This document shows, piece by piece, positions 40,770 through 49,939 of a stretch of 64,000 nucleotides of DNA. Each line of letters opens with the position of its first letter. Positions within the stretch are counted from its first letter, which is position 1. The position numbers were made by a program, and so were the translations under genes. A model generated the notes under the pieces. The model was not told where the DNA came from and searched no databases. It was given only the letters and a program-made list of their open reading frames with translations. This DNA is from CAZNPL01 sp964574815 (lineage in GTDB: Bacteria; Planctomycetota; Phycisphaerae; UBA1845). The stretch is from contig CAZNPL010000002.1 of assembly GCA_964574815.1 (NCBI GenBank), forward strand, positions 1 through 64,000, given 5' to 3'.

Positions 40770-42230
40770 ATGAGCATCCCCCGAGTTCTGGTTGCAGGGC
40801 TGCGCGGAGGCAGCGGCAAGACACTTGTATCCCTGGGCCTTTCGGCCGCCTGGCGAAAGCAGGGACAACGGGTCGCGTGCTTCAAAAAAGGGCCTGACTA
40901 CATCGACGCGGCATGGCTGTCGGCGGCCGCGGATCAACCTTGCCGCAACCTCGACCTGTTTCTCATGACCCCGGAAGCGGTGACGGGGTCGTTTGTCAGA
41001 TCGACGGAGGCGGCTGATGTCGCCGTCATCGAGGGCAACCGCGGTCTGTTCGACGGGATGGACGGTGCGGGCACCTACAGCACGGCCGAGCTGGCCAAGC
41101 TGCTTCGGTGCCCCGTTGTACTGACCGTCGATTGCACGAAGGCGACGCGTACGGTCGCCGCGATCGTTCTCGGTTGCCAGCAGCTCGATCCAGTTCTGGT
41201 TATCGGCGGCGTTGTCTTGAATCAGACGGCCGGGGGGCGGCACGAGTCGGTGCTGCGCGAGGCGATTGAGGAGGTCTGCGGGCTGCCGGTTGTGGGGGCG
41301 ATTCCCCGCATACGCCAGCAGTTGTTCCCGGAGAGGCATCTGGGGCTGGTGCCTCCGCAGGAGCACGAGGAGTTTGCCGGCGTTTTGCAGCGGGTTGTTG
41401 AGGTCGCCGAGGGTCATCTGGATTTGGAGGCGATCCGGCGTCTGGCACAACAGGCTCCGGCGATCGATTCGCGAGTCGCCGCGGTCCCGGAGTCCGCGGC
41501 GCGGCCGGGAGCCGTTCGAATCGGCGTGTTCCGCGACGCCGCGTTCCAATTTTACTATCCAGAGAACCTCGAGGCTCTGATGCAGGAGGGCGCGACGCTA
41601 GTCGAGATATCTCCGCTTCGTGATGTGGAACTGCCGGATGTCGACGCTCTTTACATCGGGGGTGGTTTCCCTGAGACCGCAGCCCCGGCATTGGCCGGCA
41701 ATACGCCGTTTCTGCGTTCCGTGCGCCGGGCGATCGAGGACGGACTGCCGGTTTACGCCGAGTGTGGCGGCGCCGTGTTCCTGGGTGAGAAGCTGCTGGT
41801 CGATCGCCGGCAGCACGTAATGGCCGGCGTGTTGCCGTTGCGTTTCGTGTTTCATCCCAAGCCGCAAGGTCACGGCTACACGATGCTGGAAACTGGGGGA
41901 AGCAACCCTTTCTTTTCCGTAGGGCAGTCCATTCGAGGCCACGAGTTTCACTACACCGGCGTGGAGCCGGGATCGGCGGAGGGATTGAGTTTCGCTTTTG
42001 AGGTGCGCCGTGGCGTCGGGTTCGGCGGCCAGCGTGACGGCGTCTGCTATCGAAACGTGTTGGCTTCGTATACGCACGTGCACGCGCTTGGGACGCCGAG
42101 CTGGGCGCCGTCAATCGTCAGGGCTGCGGCTCAGTTCAAGTCGAGTCGCTCTGAGCCGGACGGAAACGGGTGCGATCTTCGTGCGTCTGAAGCATGTGTG
42201 GGAGGAGATTCGAGCCTATCCCAAAACTGA
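40770..42230 (+). CDS. dsrN: DsrN siroheme amidase
   Basis: A 486-residue enzyme of the cobyrinic acid a,c-diamide synthase family. Residues about 6-200 hold an ATP-binding domain (GLRGGSGKTL, GPDYIDAAW), and about 250-450 a glutamine amidotransferase-like domain (YAECGGAVFLGE). DsrN amidates siroheme for DsrAB. It follows dsrL by four bases. Its last six codons and stop lie in the left arm of an inverted-repeat element (42212-42298), so the C-terminus was altered by insertion; the preceding residues RSEPDGNGCDLRASEA also look unlike a conserved end. Confidence 0.88.
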   Translation: MSIPRVLVAGLRGGSGKTLVSLGLSAAWRKQGQRVACFKKGPDYIDAAWLSAAADQPCRNLDLFLMTPEAVTGSFVRSTEAADVAVIEGNRGLFDGMDGAGTYSTAELAKLLRCPVVLTVDCTKATRTVAAIVLGCQQLDPVLVIGGVVLNQTAGGRHESVLREAIEEVCGLPVVGAIPRIRQQLFPERHLGLVPPQEHEEFAGVLQRVVEVAEGHLDLEAIRRLAQQAPAIDSRVAAVPESAARPGAVRIGVFRDAAFQFYYPENLEALMQEGATLVEISPLRDVELPDVDALYIGGGFPETAAPALAGNTPFLRSVRRAIEDGLPVYAECGGAVFLGEKLLVDRRQHVMAGVLPLRFVFHPKPQGHGYTMLETGGSNPFFSVGQSIRGHEFHYTGVEPGSAEGLSFAFEVRRGVGFGGQRDGVCYRNVLASYTHVHALGTPSWAPSIVRAAAQFKSSRSEPDGNGCDLRASEACVGGDSSLSQN

Positions 42231-42298
42231 GTTGACGGTGTCAAAGCACTGGCGGACAAGCCGCCAATGGCACCCAGCAACGGTTTGGGGATAGGCTC
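42212..42298. mobile_element. MITE-like inverted-repeat element
   Basis: GAGCCTATCCCAAAAC (42212-42227) is repeated inverted with one mismatch at 42283-42298. Inside is TGGCGG-ACAAG-CCGCCA, a hairpin. The 87-base element has no room for a transposase, and no clear target-site duplication is visible. It supplies the stop codon of dsrN. Confidence 0.6.
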
Positions 42299-42417
42299 CA
42301 GGATGGCACCGTTGCTCGGATACTGCTGCTGTGGCGACGTCTGGCGCGAGCGTCTGGCGGACGTATCCATTCAACGGGAAGAGGCGGTTTTCGCAGTAAG
42401 GTCCGTGGGATTTCGCC

Positions 42418-44661
42418 GTGTGGCCACTTGGTGTCAGGAAGACCAGCGAGGCAGCAGAAGAGATCGTCCGCCGTCCCTCGACCACGGGACGGCGCGCGGT
42501 GCTGCTGATCCATCCCGGGGTCCCGGAGGGGCCCGATGCGGGTTCCGTACGCGGTTATGTCTCGACGGTTCTGGGTGACCGCGAGGTGGTCCAAAAGCCG
42601 TACGGACTTGCGTGGCTGAGGTCCGTTTCCTCGCGCGTTCTTTCCACCTTCAATGTGCACCGACTCGCGAGTGTCCATCAGAGTGCCTGGGCTGGCGGGT
42701 GTTCGCGGACCAAGGCGATCATCGAAAAGCAGGCATCAGCGTTGGCGTCGGAGCTGCCGCGCGGTTTTCGGGTATTCCAGGCGTTTCAATACGGCCGGCC
42801 TGGAATCAGTGAGGTCGTCGGGCAACTGAGCGCCCTCGGGATTGAGGAACTGGTCGTTGTTCCGATGTACCCGCAGTGTTGCGGGGCCGCCACTCAGTCC
42901 GCGATTCACGAGCTGTACCAGCAGATCGACCGTGTCGGATACCGATTTGATGTCACTTTGCGAGGGATCTGGTACGACGACGCGGGTTACATCAATGCTC
43001 TTGCCTGGCGGATTCGCGAGTATGCAGATGCACATCGGCTCACGCCGGAGAATGCGCATCTCGTGTATACCGTGCCTTCGCCGTCGAAGCCTTGCACGGG
43101 AGGCCGAGACGTGGGCGGCTGCCGGGTCCGGCGGACGGTCGAACTGGTCACGTCTCGCCTGGGCTGGCCGGCAGAACAGACGTCGCTGGGGTTTGAGGGG
43201 TGGACTGAACTCGAACGTGACCAGAAGCCGACCGCCGCCGAGGTGCTAGCGGGGTTATTGCGTGCCGGTGAACGGCACGTGCTCGTGTGCCCGCTGGGCT
43301 TCACCACGGGCTCCTCGGAGTTATGGTCGCAGGAGCAGGCGCGTTTACGGCATCAGTTCGAAGAAGCGGGCGGGCGATTCCATTCGTGCCCCGCGCTGGA
43401 TATGTCCGAACCGTTCATCGCAGTGCTCAAGAACCTGGTGCTGCGCGGGAGGCGCCCGGCCTCGAGTCACGCGTCCGGGGCGCACTCCTCTTCCGTCGAC
43501 GCGGCATTTGCCGTGACGGCGACGGAAGAGCACGTACCGATTGATTCTCTGGTCATGGTGGGGATGTCGCTTGCGGGGCGACTGGGCTGCGGTCGGGGGC
43601 CGGATGTTGTAAACGCCGACGAAGGCGAGTTTCGGCGCATCAAGGACTCGCAAAGCGATGTGCCGGATATACTGCGGAGCGTTTGCGGGCGAGGCGCGGT
43701 TCGGGAAGGGCTGTTGTGGAATACCTGTCGGCGCTTTGAGTTCTACGGGTGGTTGCATGGCGCAGGCGAAAACGGCAACCGGGCGGGGGCCGCCTCTTCG
43801 ATCTGCCGCCGGCTATTCAACGGCAAAGGTGACGCGGAGTCATCGGCGATCACGGTTTTGCACGGGTCTGCGGCGTGGCATCACTTGTTGCGGACAGCGG
43901 CAGGACTGAACAGCGGACTGCCCGGTGAACGCGAGGTCCTCGAGCAGCTTGACGCGGCCAGGCGCGTGGCCGAGCGGGCCGGCACGGCGGGTCCCCTGTT
44001 GAACGGGTTAGTCTCAGCCATTTCGGATAGCGAGCGTCGCTTGCGTGCGCAGACGCCGTGGGGCCGCTTTCAGCCGGACTATTGTGCCGCCTCTCTGGCG
44101 CGGATTGCCTGGTCGACCGACCTCGATCTTCACACTTGCCGCTGCGTGGTCATCGGCGGCTCGACGACATCTTGCGGCGTTCTCAAAGTTCTCGGTCAAC
44201 GATTCGGCGTGCCGGCCCGTCAGTTGACTCTGCTTCATCGTGGCCACGGCCACTGCGGGCAACTCAAGGTGCTGCGTAAGGCCATCGGGGGTGGTCGGCG
44301 CATCCGAGTGAACCGGTATGACGAGGAGGCCGTGATTCGCGAGATTGCCGGTGCGGACGCCGTGTTTTTCGGCATCGACAGCCGGGCGCCCGTGCTTCGT
44401 GCTCAGGACATTCGCGGACGCCGCGACTTTTCCGAGCGGCCGCTTGCAATGATCGATTTCAACACGTTCGGTTCGACGGTCGGGATGGAGGAGCTTGTCG
44501 GCGTCCAACTCTGGGACGCCGAGACCCTGGAGAATGCCGTCGCCGAGTACGCGGAGATCATGTGCCGGCACGACAGCTTCGCGCTTGCGGCCGATTCCGC
44601 TGAATCCTGGATACGGGACCACGTTCCGTCGACGATCATGCCGGCGGCGTCGCAGCGCTGA
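42418..44661 (+). CDS. Fused ferrochelatase-like / glutamyl-tRNA reductase-like protein
   Basis: A 747-residue two-domain protein. Residues about 26-345 resemble ferrochelatase HemH (AVLLIHPGVPEGP, FQYGRPGISEVVGQL, VVPMYPQCCG, CPLGFTTGSSE with Glu301), but the conserved catalytic histidine (YSAHSLP in Bacillus) is replaced: VYTVPSPSK, with Pro220 in its place. Residues about 370-735 resemble glutamyl-tRNA reductase HemA: catalytic Cys437 in NTCRRFEFY, LLRTAAGLNSGLPGERE, AGTAGPLLNGL, and an NADPH region VIGGSTTSCG with an altered glycine motif. It lies 187 bases after dsrN, past the inverted-repeat element. It may feed tetrapyrrole synthesis for the siroheme enzymes. The start (GTG 42418) is not well fixed. 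Confidence 0.7.
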   Translation: MWPLGVRKTSEAAEEIVRRPSTTGRRAVLLIHPGVPEGPDAGSVRGYVSTVLGDREVVQKPYGLAWLRSVSSRVLSTFNVHRLASVHQSAWAGGCSRTKAIIEKQASALASELPRGFRVFQAFQYGRPGISEVVGQLSALGIEELVVVPMYPQCCGAATQSAIHELYQQIDRVGYRFDVTLRGIWYDDAGYINALAWRIREYADAHRLTPENAHLVYTVPSPSKPCTGGRDVGGCRVRRTVELVTSRLGWPAEQTSLGFEGWTELERDQKPTAAEVLAGLLRAGERHVLVCPLGFTTGSSELWSQEQARLRHQFEEAGGRFHSCPALDMSEPFIAVLKNLVLRGRRPASSHASGAHSSSVDAAFAVTATEEHVPIDSLVMVGMSLAGRLGCGRGPDVVNADEGEFRRIKDSQSDVPDILRSVCGRGAVREGLLWNTCRRFEFYGWLHGAGENGNRAGAASSICRRLFNGKGDAESSAITVLHGSAAWHHLLRTAAGLNSGLPGEREVLEQLDAARRVAERAGTAGPLLNGLVSAISDSERRLRAQTPWGRFQPDYCAASLARIAWSTDLDLHTCRCVVIGGSTTSCGVLKVLGQRFGVPARQLTLLHRGHGHCGQLKVLRKAIGGGRRIRVNRYDEEAVIREIAGADAVFFGIDSRAPVLRAQDIRGRRDFSERPLAMIDFNTFGSTVGMEELVGVQLWDAETLENAVAEYAEIMCRHDSFALAADSAESWIRDHVPSTIMPAASQR

Positions 44662-44807
44662 CGACTTTCGACGCGACCGGGATTCGGCTTGCGTTCAGTT
44701 GACGTTTCCGCGAAGCTTCTTCAATACCGTCGTGCGCCTTGGGTGTCATTGGCGGTTGCGGGCTGCGGGATTACGGCCGGCGTCCTCACACGCGGAGCGG
44801 AGGCGAT

Positions 44808-45335
44808 ATGATCGAGACCCTTGTTCGCGACATCATGGTTACGTTGGAGGAGTATCCCTGCATCTCGGAAACGCTGACGCTGCGCGACGCCATTACCGAG
44901 ATGGCGGTGCAGATTCTGCGAAAGAAGCAGGTCTCGCTGCCCCGGGCCGCCCTGGTTTTCGACGACGACTTTCTGGAACTTCGCGGTGTCCTACGTCGCC
45001 GCGACATCATGCGGGGTCTCGAGCCAGCGTTCCTGGCCAAGGGGGCGTTGAAATTCCAGCGGCGGCTGTTCAACGTCAAGATCGATCCGAACCTGGCGGA
45101 GCTGTCCTACGATAAACTGATCGAACATATCCGCAAGCGGGCGGATCAGCCCGTCAAGAAGTACGTCACGCCGATTTCCGCCACGATATTCCACGACGAT
45201 CATATCACCAAAGCCATCTACACGATGGTCGATCAGAACACGAGCCTTCTGCCGGTCATGGAGAACGGCAATGTCATCGGCGTCGTGCGATCCGTTGACG
45301 TGTTGAGCGAGATCGCACTCATCATCAGCCCTTGA
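44808..45335 (+). CDS. CBS-pair protein
   Basis: About 175 residues: two CBS repeats, the first with VRDIMVTLEEYPCI and DRGVLRRRDIM-like sequence, the second with KKYVTPISATIF and VIGVVRSVDVLSEI, separated by about 60 residues. CBS pairs bind adenine nucleotides (AMP, ATP, SAM). Start at ATG 44808 after GGAGG. It sits 40 bases before the SLC13 symporter gene, so it may regulate anion uptake by energy state; APS chemistry makes AMP, an attractive but untested ligand. Confidence 0.75.
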   Translation: MIETLVRDIMVTLEEYPCISETLTLRDAITEMAVQILRKKQVSLPRAALVFDDDFLELRGVLRRRDIMRGLEPAFLAKGALKFQRRLFNVKIDPNLAELSYDKLIEHIRKRADQPVKKYVTPISATIFHDDHITKAIYTMVDQNTSLLPVMENGNVIGVVRSVDVLSEIALIISP

Positions 45336-45375
45336 GCGACGAGTCAGCGGTCAATCGGCAAGGACGATCGTCACG

Positions 45376-46896
45376 ATGAACACTTCCGCACCCGAGGGTA
45401 ACCAGGCGAATGCAGAGCCGCCTCAGTCCGAGGTTCACCTCGTCGAGAAAGCGCGTTGGGTGGACTGGCGCAACCATCTCTTTATGGCGCTGGGCGTCGC
45501 GTTCTTCTGCATCGTTTATTTCTGGGGCGCTTTTCCGGCGGCGGTGGATCCGCAGGGGGAGGAGTTTGAGCTTACGCGCAAGGGGCAGTTGGCGTTGGGG
45601 TTGTTCCTGCTGGCCGCGACGTGGTGGGTGTTCGAGGTGGTTCCGATCGGCGTGACGAGTTTGGCGATCGGAGTGGTGCAGGTGCTGTTTCTGATTCGGC
45701 CGGCCAAAGTTGCCTTCGGCGACTTCATGGATCCGTCGGTCATGTTCATCATCGGGTCGATCACCATCGGGCTTGTGTTCACGCAGACCGGCCTGACGAA
45801 GCGACTCGCCTACAGCATGCTGGTGATCGTGGGTGAGCGTACGAGCATGATTTATCTGGGCAGTTTCGTAATCACGGCCGGGTTGACGTTGATCATGGCC
45901 CACACAGCCGTGGCGGCGACCATTTACCCGCTGCTGATGGCGATTTACGCCCTGTACACGGAGGATGAGCGGCCCACGAAGTTCGGCAAGGGGCTTTTCA
46001 TCGGCATGGCCTTCGTGGCGGGCGCGGGCAGCATCATCACGCTGCTCGGGGCGGCGCGCGGCGCCGTGGCGATCGGGTTCTACAAGGAAGTTGTCGGGAA
46101 AGAGGTGACGTTCTTCGGCCTGACGTACTATATGTTTCCGGTCGGCGCCGTGATGGTGCCGATCCTGTGGGCATTCTGCATGGTGATGTTCAAGCCCGAG
46201 AATCCGACGATCCCGGGACTCCGGGAGCGGGCGCGAATGCTCTACAGCCGGCTGGGGCCGATCACGCGCAATGAAATCGTCGCATTGTTGATCGTCGGTT
46301 CGATGATCGCCGTATTGGGCCTTCGGTCCTTTATTCCAGCGCTGAAGCCACTGGACAAGAGCGCCGTCATCCTGCTGGCCACCGTCCTGTTCTTTGTCGT
46401 GAGGATTCTGAAACTGAGGGACCTTGAGAGCATTCCCTGGAACATCGTCCTGCTCTTCGGCGGGGCGATGAGCATCGGCTTCTGCCTGTGGCAGACGGGC
46501 GCTGCGAAGTGGCTGGCCGTCACCTGGCTGGGTGTACTTCAGGATGCAAACTGGTTCGTGTTCGTGATGGGCACGGCTTTCTTCGTGCTGATCATGACGA
46601 ACCTGATTATGAACGTTGCGGCGATCGCGATCTCGTTGCCGGTGGCGCTGGAGATTGCGCGCTATCTGGGCGTCGCGCCTGAGGTCATGCTGTTCTCCGC
46701 GCTGGTAACGGCGGGGATGCCGTTCCTCCTGCTGGTGGGCGCTGCGCCGAACGCGATTGCTTATGAGAGCAGGCAATTCACTTCCGCGCAGTTCTTTTTC
46801 GCGGGGATTCCCGCCAGTATCATTCTGATGCTGGTCCTGGCGGTGTTCGTCTGGGTCATCTGGCCTGCGATGGGGATGCCGGTGGTCGTCGATTAG
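45376..46896 (+). CDS. SLC13/DASS-family anion:Na+ symporter (probable sulfate importer)
   Basis: A 506-residue transporter with about 11-12 membrane helices. Family features include TWWVFEVVPIGVTSLAIGV, the tandem helical hairpins, and the late SALVTAGMPFLLLVGAAPNAIAYES. Members carry sulfate, di- or tricarboxylates with Na+. Location right after the dsr island and a CBS protein makes sulfate likely, though carboxylate cannot be excluded. No soluble TrkA_C domain. Confidence 0.8.
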   Translation: MNTSAPEGNQANAEPPQSEVHLVEKARWVDWRNHLFMALGVAFFCIVYFWGAFPAAVDPQGEEFELTRKGQLALGLFLLAATWWVFEVVPIGVTSLAIGVVQVLFLIRPAKVAFGDFMDPSVMFIIGSITIGLVFTQTGLTKRLAYSMLVIVGERTSMIYLGSFVITAGLTLIMAHTAVAATIYPLLMAIYALYTEDERPTKFGKGLFIGMAFVAGAGSIITLLGAARGAVAIGFYKEVVGKEVTFFGLTYYMFPVGAVMVPILWAFCMVMFKPENPTIPGLRERARMLYSRLGPITRNEIVALLIVGSMIAVLGLRSFIPALKPLDKSAVILLATVLFFVVRILKLRDLESIPWNIVLLFGGAMSIGFCLWQTGAAKWLAVTWLGVLQDANWFVFVMGTAFFVLIMTNLIMNVAAIAISLPVALEIARYLGVAPEVMLFSALVTAGMPFLLLVGAAPNAIAYESRQFTSAQFFFAGIPASIILMLVLAVFVWVIWPAMGMPVVVD

Positions 46897-46975
46897 CACG
46901 GAGGCCTGATTCTCATCATCGCCATTCGGAGGGGCGCGGCGACGTTGTGTCGCTCGCGAAGCGAGGACGGCACCC

Positions 46976-47944
46976 ATGACGTTTCCAGTTTCGGGCGTGG
47001 ATGTATCGCTGTGGGTGCCGGCGGCAGCGGGGTTGGTCGCGGCGTTCTTCGCTTCGATGGGGGGCGTTTCCGGGGCCTTTCTCCTCTTACCGTTTCAGAT
47101 CAGCGTGCTCGGGTTCGCCAGTCCGGCCGTGAGCCCGACGACGCTCGTTTATAACCTGGTGGCCATACCCAGCGGGGTGTACCGGTATATCCGCGAGGGT
47201 CGCATGGCCTGGCCGCTGACATGGGTGATCGTGGCCGGCACGTTGCCCGGCGTCATCGTCGGCGTCGTTGTGCGCATCAAGTACCTGCCGGACCCGGGCG
47301 CCTTCAAGCTCTTCGTGGGATGCGTGTTGTGCTACATAGGGGGTCGCCTGCTTTATGATATAGTGAAACGCGCAAAACGAGGCGATCCGGCGGGAGAGCG
47401 ATCGGCTGCGGGGCATGATCCGTCCTCCGACTGCACCCGGCAAGCGAACGATTCGTGCGACGAAGACAACCAAGCGGTGGGGTTCAGGGTGCGGACCAAC
47501 ACCTGGTCCTGGCGGCGGATCGCTTACGATTTTCAAGGGGAGACATACTCCATCAGCACGCTAGGGCTCTTTCCTTTCGTACTGACTACGGGAGTCGTGG
47601 GCGGCGCCTACGGGGTCGGGGGCGGCTCCATCGTCGGACCGTTTTTAGTCAGCGTGTTCGGCTTGCCCGTTCATACCGTTGCCGGAGCTGTGCTGATGAG
47701 CACGTTCGCCACGTCGATCGTGGGCGTGGTGTTTTACCGCTTGGCGGCGGTCCATTACGCATCGATGGGCGTCGCGATTGCGCCGGACTGGTTACTCGGC
47801 GGACTGTTCGGCGTTGGCGGTGCCGTCGGCATGTACTTGGGGGCACGTTGCCAGAGGCACGTTCCGGAGCGCCCGATCAAGCTCGCGCTGGCTGCGATGG
47901 TGTTTTTCCTGGCGTTCCGTTACATGTTGGGGTTTTTCAGATAA
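46976..47944 (+). CDS. TauE/SafE (TSUP) family sulfite/sulfonate exporter
   Basis: A 322-residue membrane protein of the TSUP family: two similar halves, GGVSGAFLLLPF early and GVVGGAYGVGGGSIVGPFLV later. They are joined by a cytoplasmic loop of about 60 residues (RGDPAGERSAAGHDPSSDC and on) that is long for the family and holds two cysteines. The family exports sulfite, sulfoacetate or takes up organic anions. Here sulfite export, relieving toxicity, is plausible. The gene is 79 bases after the symporter. Confidence 0.75.
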   Translation: MTFPVSGVDVSLWVPAAAGLVAAFFASMGGVSGAFLLLPFQISVLGFASPAVSPTTLVYNLVAIPSGVYRYIREGRMAWPLTWVIVAGTLPGVIVGVVVRIKYLPDPGAFKLFVGCVLCYIGGRLLYDIVKRAKRGDPAGERSAAGHDPSSDCTRQANDSCDEDNQAVGFRVRTNTWSWRRIAYDFQGETYSISTLGLFPFVLTTGVVGGAYGVGGGSIVGPFLVSVFGLPVHTVAGAVLMSTFATSIVGVVFYRLAAVHYASMGVAIAPDWLLGGLFGVGGAVGMYLGARCQRHVPERPIKLALAAMVFFLAFRYMLGFFR

Positions 47945-48202
47945 GGCCGTGCGCCGAACGGCGTTGAGCTGATGCGGGCGTTTTGGCCGGCACGTCGCCA
48001 GTGTTTTTCTCCTTGAGATAAAATAGGCCGGCTTGCCAACGTGGCCGAATGAGCCACTTCCTGATTTGGTTTGGCCGGACGACTATCCGGCTTCGAAGTT
48101 CGAGCCTATGACGTGGCTCAAGTATGCGGCGTGTCGTATACTCCTTGGTACGTTCAAGGGCTTGCGGCTGCTGGAATCTCCTATTGCTCAGAGTTTTTTC
48201 AG

Positions 48203-49939
48203 ATGGCGCCCCATACGATCGAACCACCGATTCCCCGATTCACCCGGCGTCTGCTTGTGGGGGTCGGGGCGGGATTCATTGCGATTCTGATCACTCTGAT
48301 CGTCGTCGGCGTCGGGCTGAAGCGAAGCCATCGTGCGATAGAGCGGGATCTTCAGGCCATCGTGAACATCGAGGAACCGACCAGCGCCGCCGCCTACGAG
48401 ATGGAGATCAACGTGCTTGGAGCGGGTATGGCGGTCGCAAAATACCTGGTGACCGGCGATCCCATCCACCGCGACCGCGTGGCAAAGGACGAAGCCGATT
48501 TTGACCGGTTCAAGGCGGAATACGACCGACTGACTGTTTTGCCTGCGGAGAAAAAACTAGGGCGGACAGTCGAGGCGCTCCACGATCGGTACCGACGAAC
48601 GGGCCGAGATCTCATGGATATGCGCGATCGGCGAGAGGTTCTGCATTCCGAGGTGTCGAGCAAGATCGAGAAGATCAGCGGGACGTTGGAGGGTTGGACC
48701 TTTGGCATGCCGGATGCGGATGCGAAATACCGCGAGTCATTAAGCATCAAGGCCAAGATCAGTGAGCTGGGCACCCGCCTGGGCGCCTATATCGTCACCT
48801 CCCGAGGGCAAGACGAGCAGCGCGTGCTGGAACTGCTTCGTGGCGTGAGCGAGCACATGTCCGCGTTCAAGAAGCTGCGGCTTAATCCCGCGGAGCGCGA
48901 GCTGGCAAGTTCTGTCGAGGCCACGCTTGAACAAACCGGGGCCGACGTCGACGAAGTTTTGAACGTGCAGCGTTCCATGCGGGAAAATGAGCGCGAGTTC
49001 ACTCGCTTGCGTGGCGAGTTGGATGCCGTTCTCGATGAGCAGATCCAGGCGATAACCCGGGAAGAACTCCTCGCCGCTCAGATGGATGCCAGGGCAAACC
49101 TGGTGCGTTCGCGCAATCTCAACCTCGTTCTCATCGGAATCTCAGCGGTCGTATCACTCGTGGCGGCGCTGGTGATCTCCCGTCGCTCCACGGAGCTCCG
49201 CGATGCCAGCGTGGGTGAACTGCGGTCCGCATTCGAGCGACTGCGGACATCTGAGGCGTTGCGCGGCGCCTTGCTTCGGCGCGTTGTCTCGGCGCAGGAG
49301 GAGGAGCGCGGTCGGATTGCGCGTGAGCTGCACGACCAGATGGGTCAGGAAATCTCCGCACTTTCCCTCGGGCTGGCCTCTCTCCAGCGTGCGTGGTCCG
49401 GCGACTCGAATCGTGTTCGGCACATTCGGGCCCTTCAGGAGATAACGAATCGTCTTGCTGATGAAGTGCACTTCGTCGCTTGGAAACTGCGTCCGGCGGT
49501 GCTTGATGATCTGGGTCTGCATGGTGCCCTCTCAAACCTCGTCGAGTCGTGGACGGAGCGCACCGGCGTGCCTGTCGACCTGTACAGCGAAATGGAGAAG
49601 CAACGTCTTTCGGGGGAGATCGAAACGACGTTGTATCGCGTCGTTCAGGAGGCCCTGACCAACACGGTGAGGCACGCTCATGCCCATTCCGTCAGCGTCG
49701 TGCTCAAGCGCCTCGCCGACGAGGTGCGGCTGCTTGTTGAGGACGATGGCTGCGGTTTCGACGTGGGAACCGTTCTGGCGCCAGGCAGGCAGAGCGGGCG
49801 TCTCGGGCTTTTGGGAATGCAAGAGCGGATCGAGCAGGCGGGCGGATCGTTCGAGGTCGACTCCTCGCCGGGCAAGGGAACCACGATTATTGCGAGCATT
49901 CCAGTGGAGGCACAGATTCAGGAGGGAGGGGCAGCGTGA
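48203..49939 (+). CDS. NarX-type sensor histidine kinase
   Basis: About 578 residues. Two membrane helices (about 17-40 and 320-340) enclose a large periplasmic, helical sensor domain. The cytoplasmic part has a HisKA_3 motif around His377 (RIARELHDQMGQE) and a NarX/LuxR-family ATPase domain (DDGCGFD, GLLGMQERI). The frame opens at 48071; ATG 48203 begins the family-like N-terminus. No nitrate-sensing P-box or heme motif seen; ligand unknown. It overlaps the NarL-type gene by four bases. Confidence 0.85.
   Translation: MAPHTIEPPIPRFTRRLLVGVGAGFIAILITLIVVGVGLKRSHRAIERDLQAIVNIEEPTSAAAYEMEINVLGAGMAVAKYLVTGDPIHRDRVAKDEADFDRFKAEYDRLTVLPAEKKLGRTVEALHDRYRRTGRDLMDMRDRREVLHSEVSSKIEKISGTLEGWTFGMPDADAKYRESLSIKAKISELGTRLGAYIVTSRGQDEQRVLELLRGVSEHMSAFKKLRLNPAERELASSVEATLEQTGADVDEVLNVQRSMRENEREFTRLRGELDAVLDEQIQAITREELLAAQMDARANLVRSRNLNLVLIGISAVVSLVAALVISRRSTELRDASVGELRSAFERLRTSEALRGALLRRVVSAQEEERGRIARELHDQMGQEISALSLGLASLQRAWSGDSNRVRHIRALQEITNRLADEVHFVAWKLRPAVLDDLGLHGALSNLVESWTERTGVPVDLYSEMEKQRLSGEIETTLYRVVQEALTNTVRHAHAHSVSVVLKRLADEVRLLVEDDGCGFDVGTVLAPGRQSGRLGLLGMQERIEQAGGSFEVDSSPGKGTTIIASIPVEAQIQEGGAA

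Noticed and set aside
38699..40885. Long minus-strand open frame (728 codons) opposite dsrL
   Set aside because: Shadow of dsrL, caused by high-GC codon use; no recognisable domain in its translation.
42212..42417. Remnant transposase in the dsrN-fusion gene gap
   Set aside because: No transposase-like frame found; the element is too short and only inverted ends are visible.
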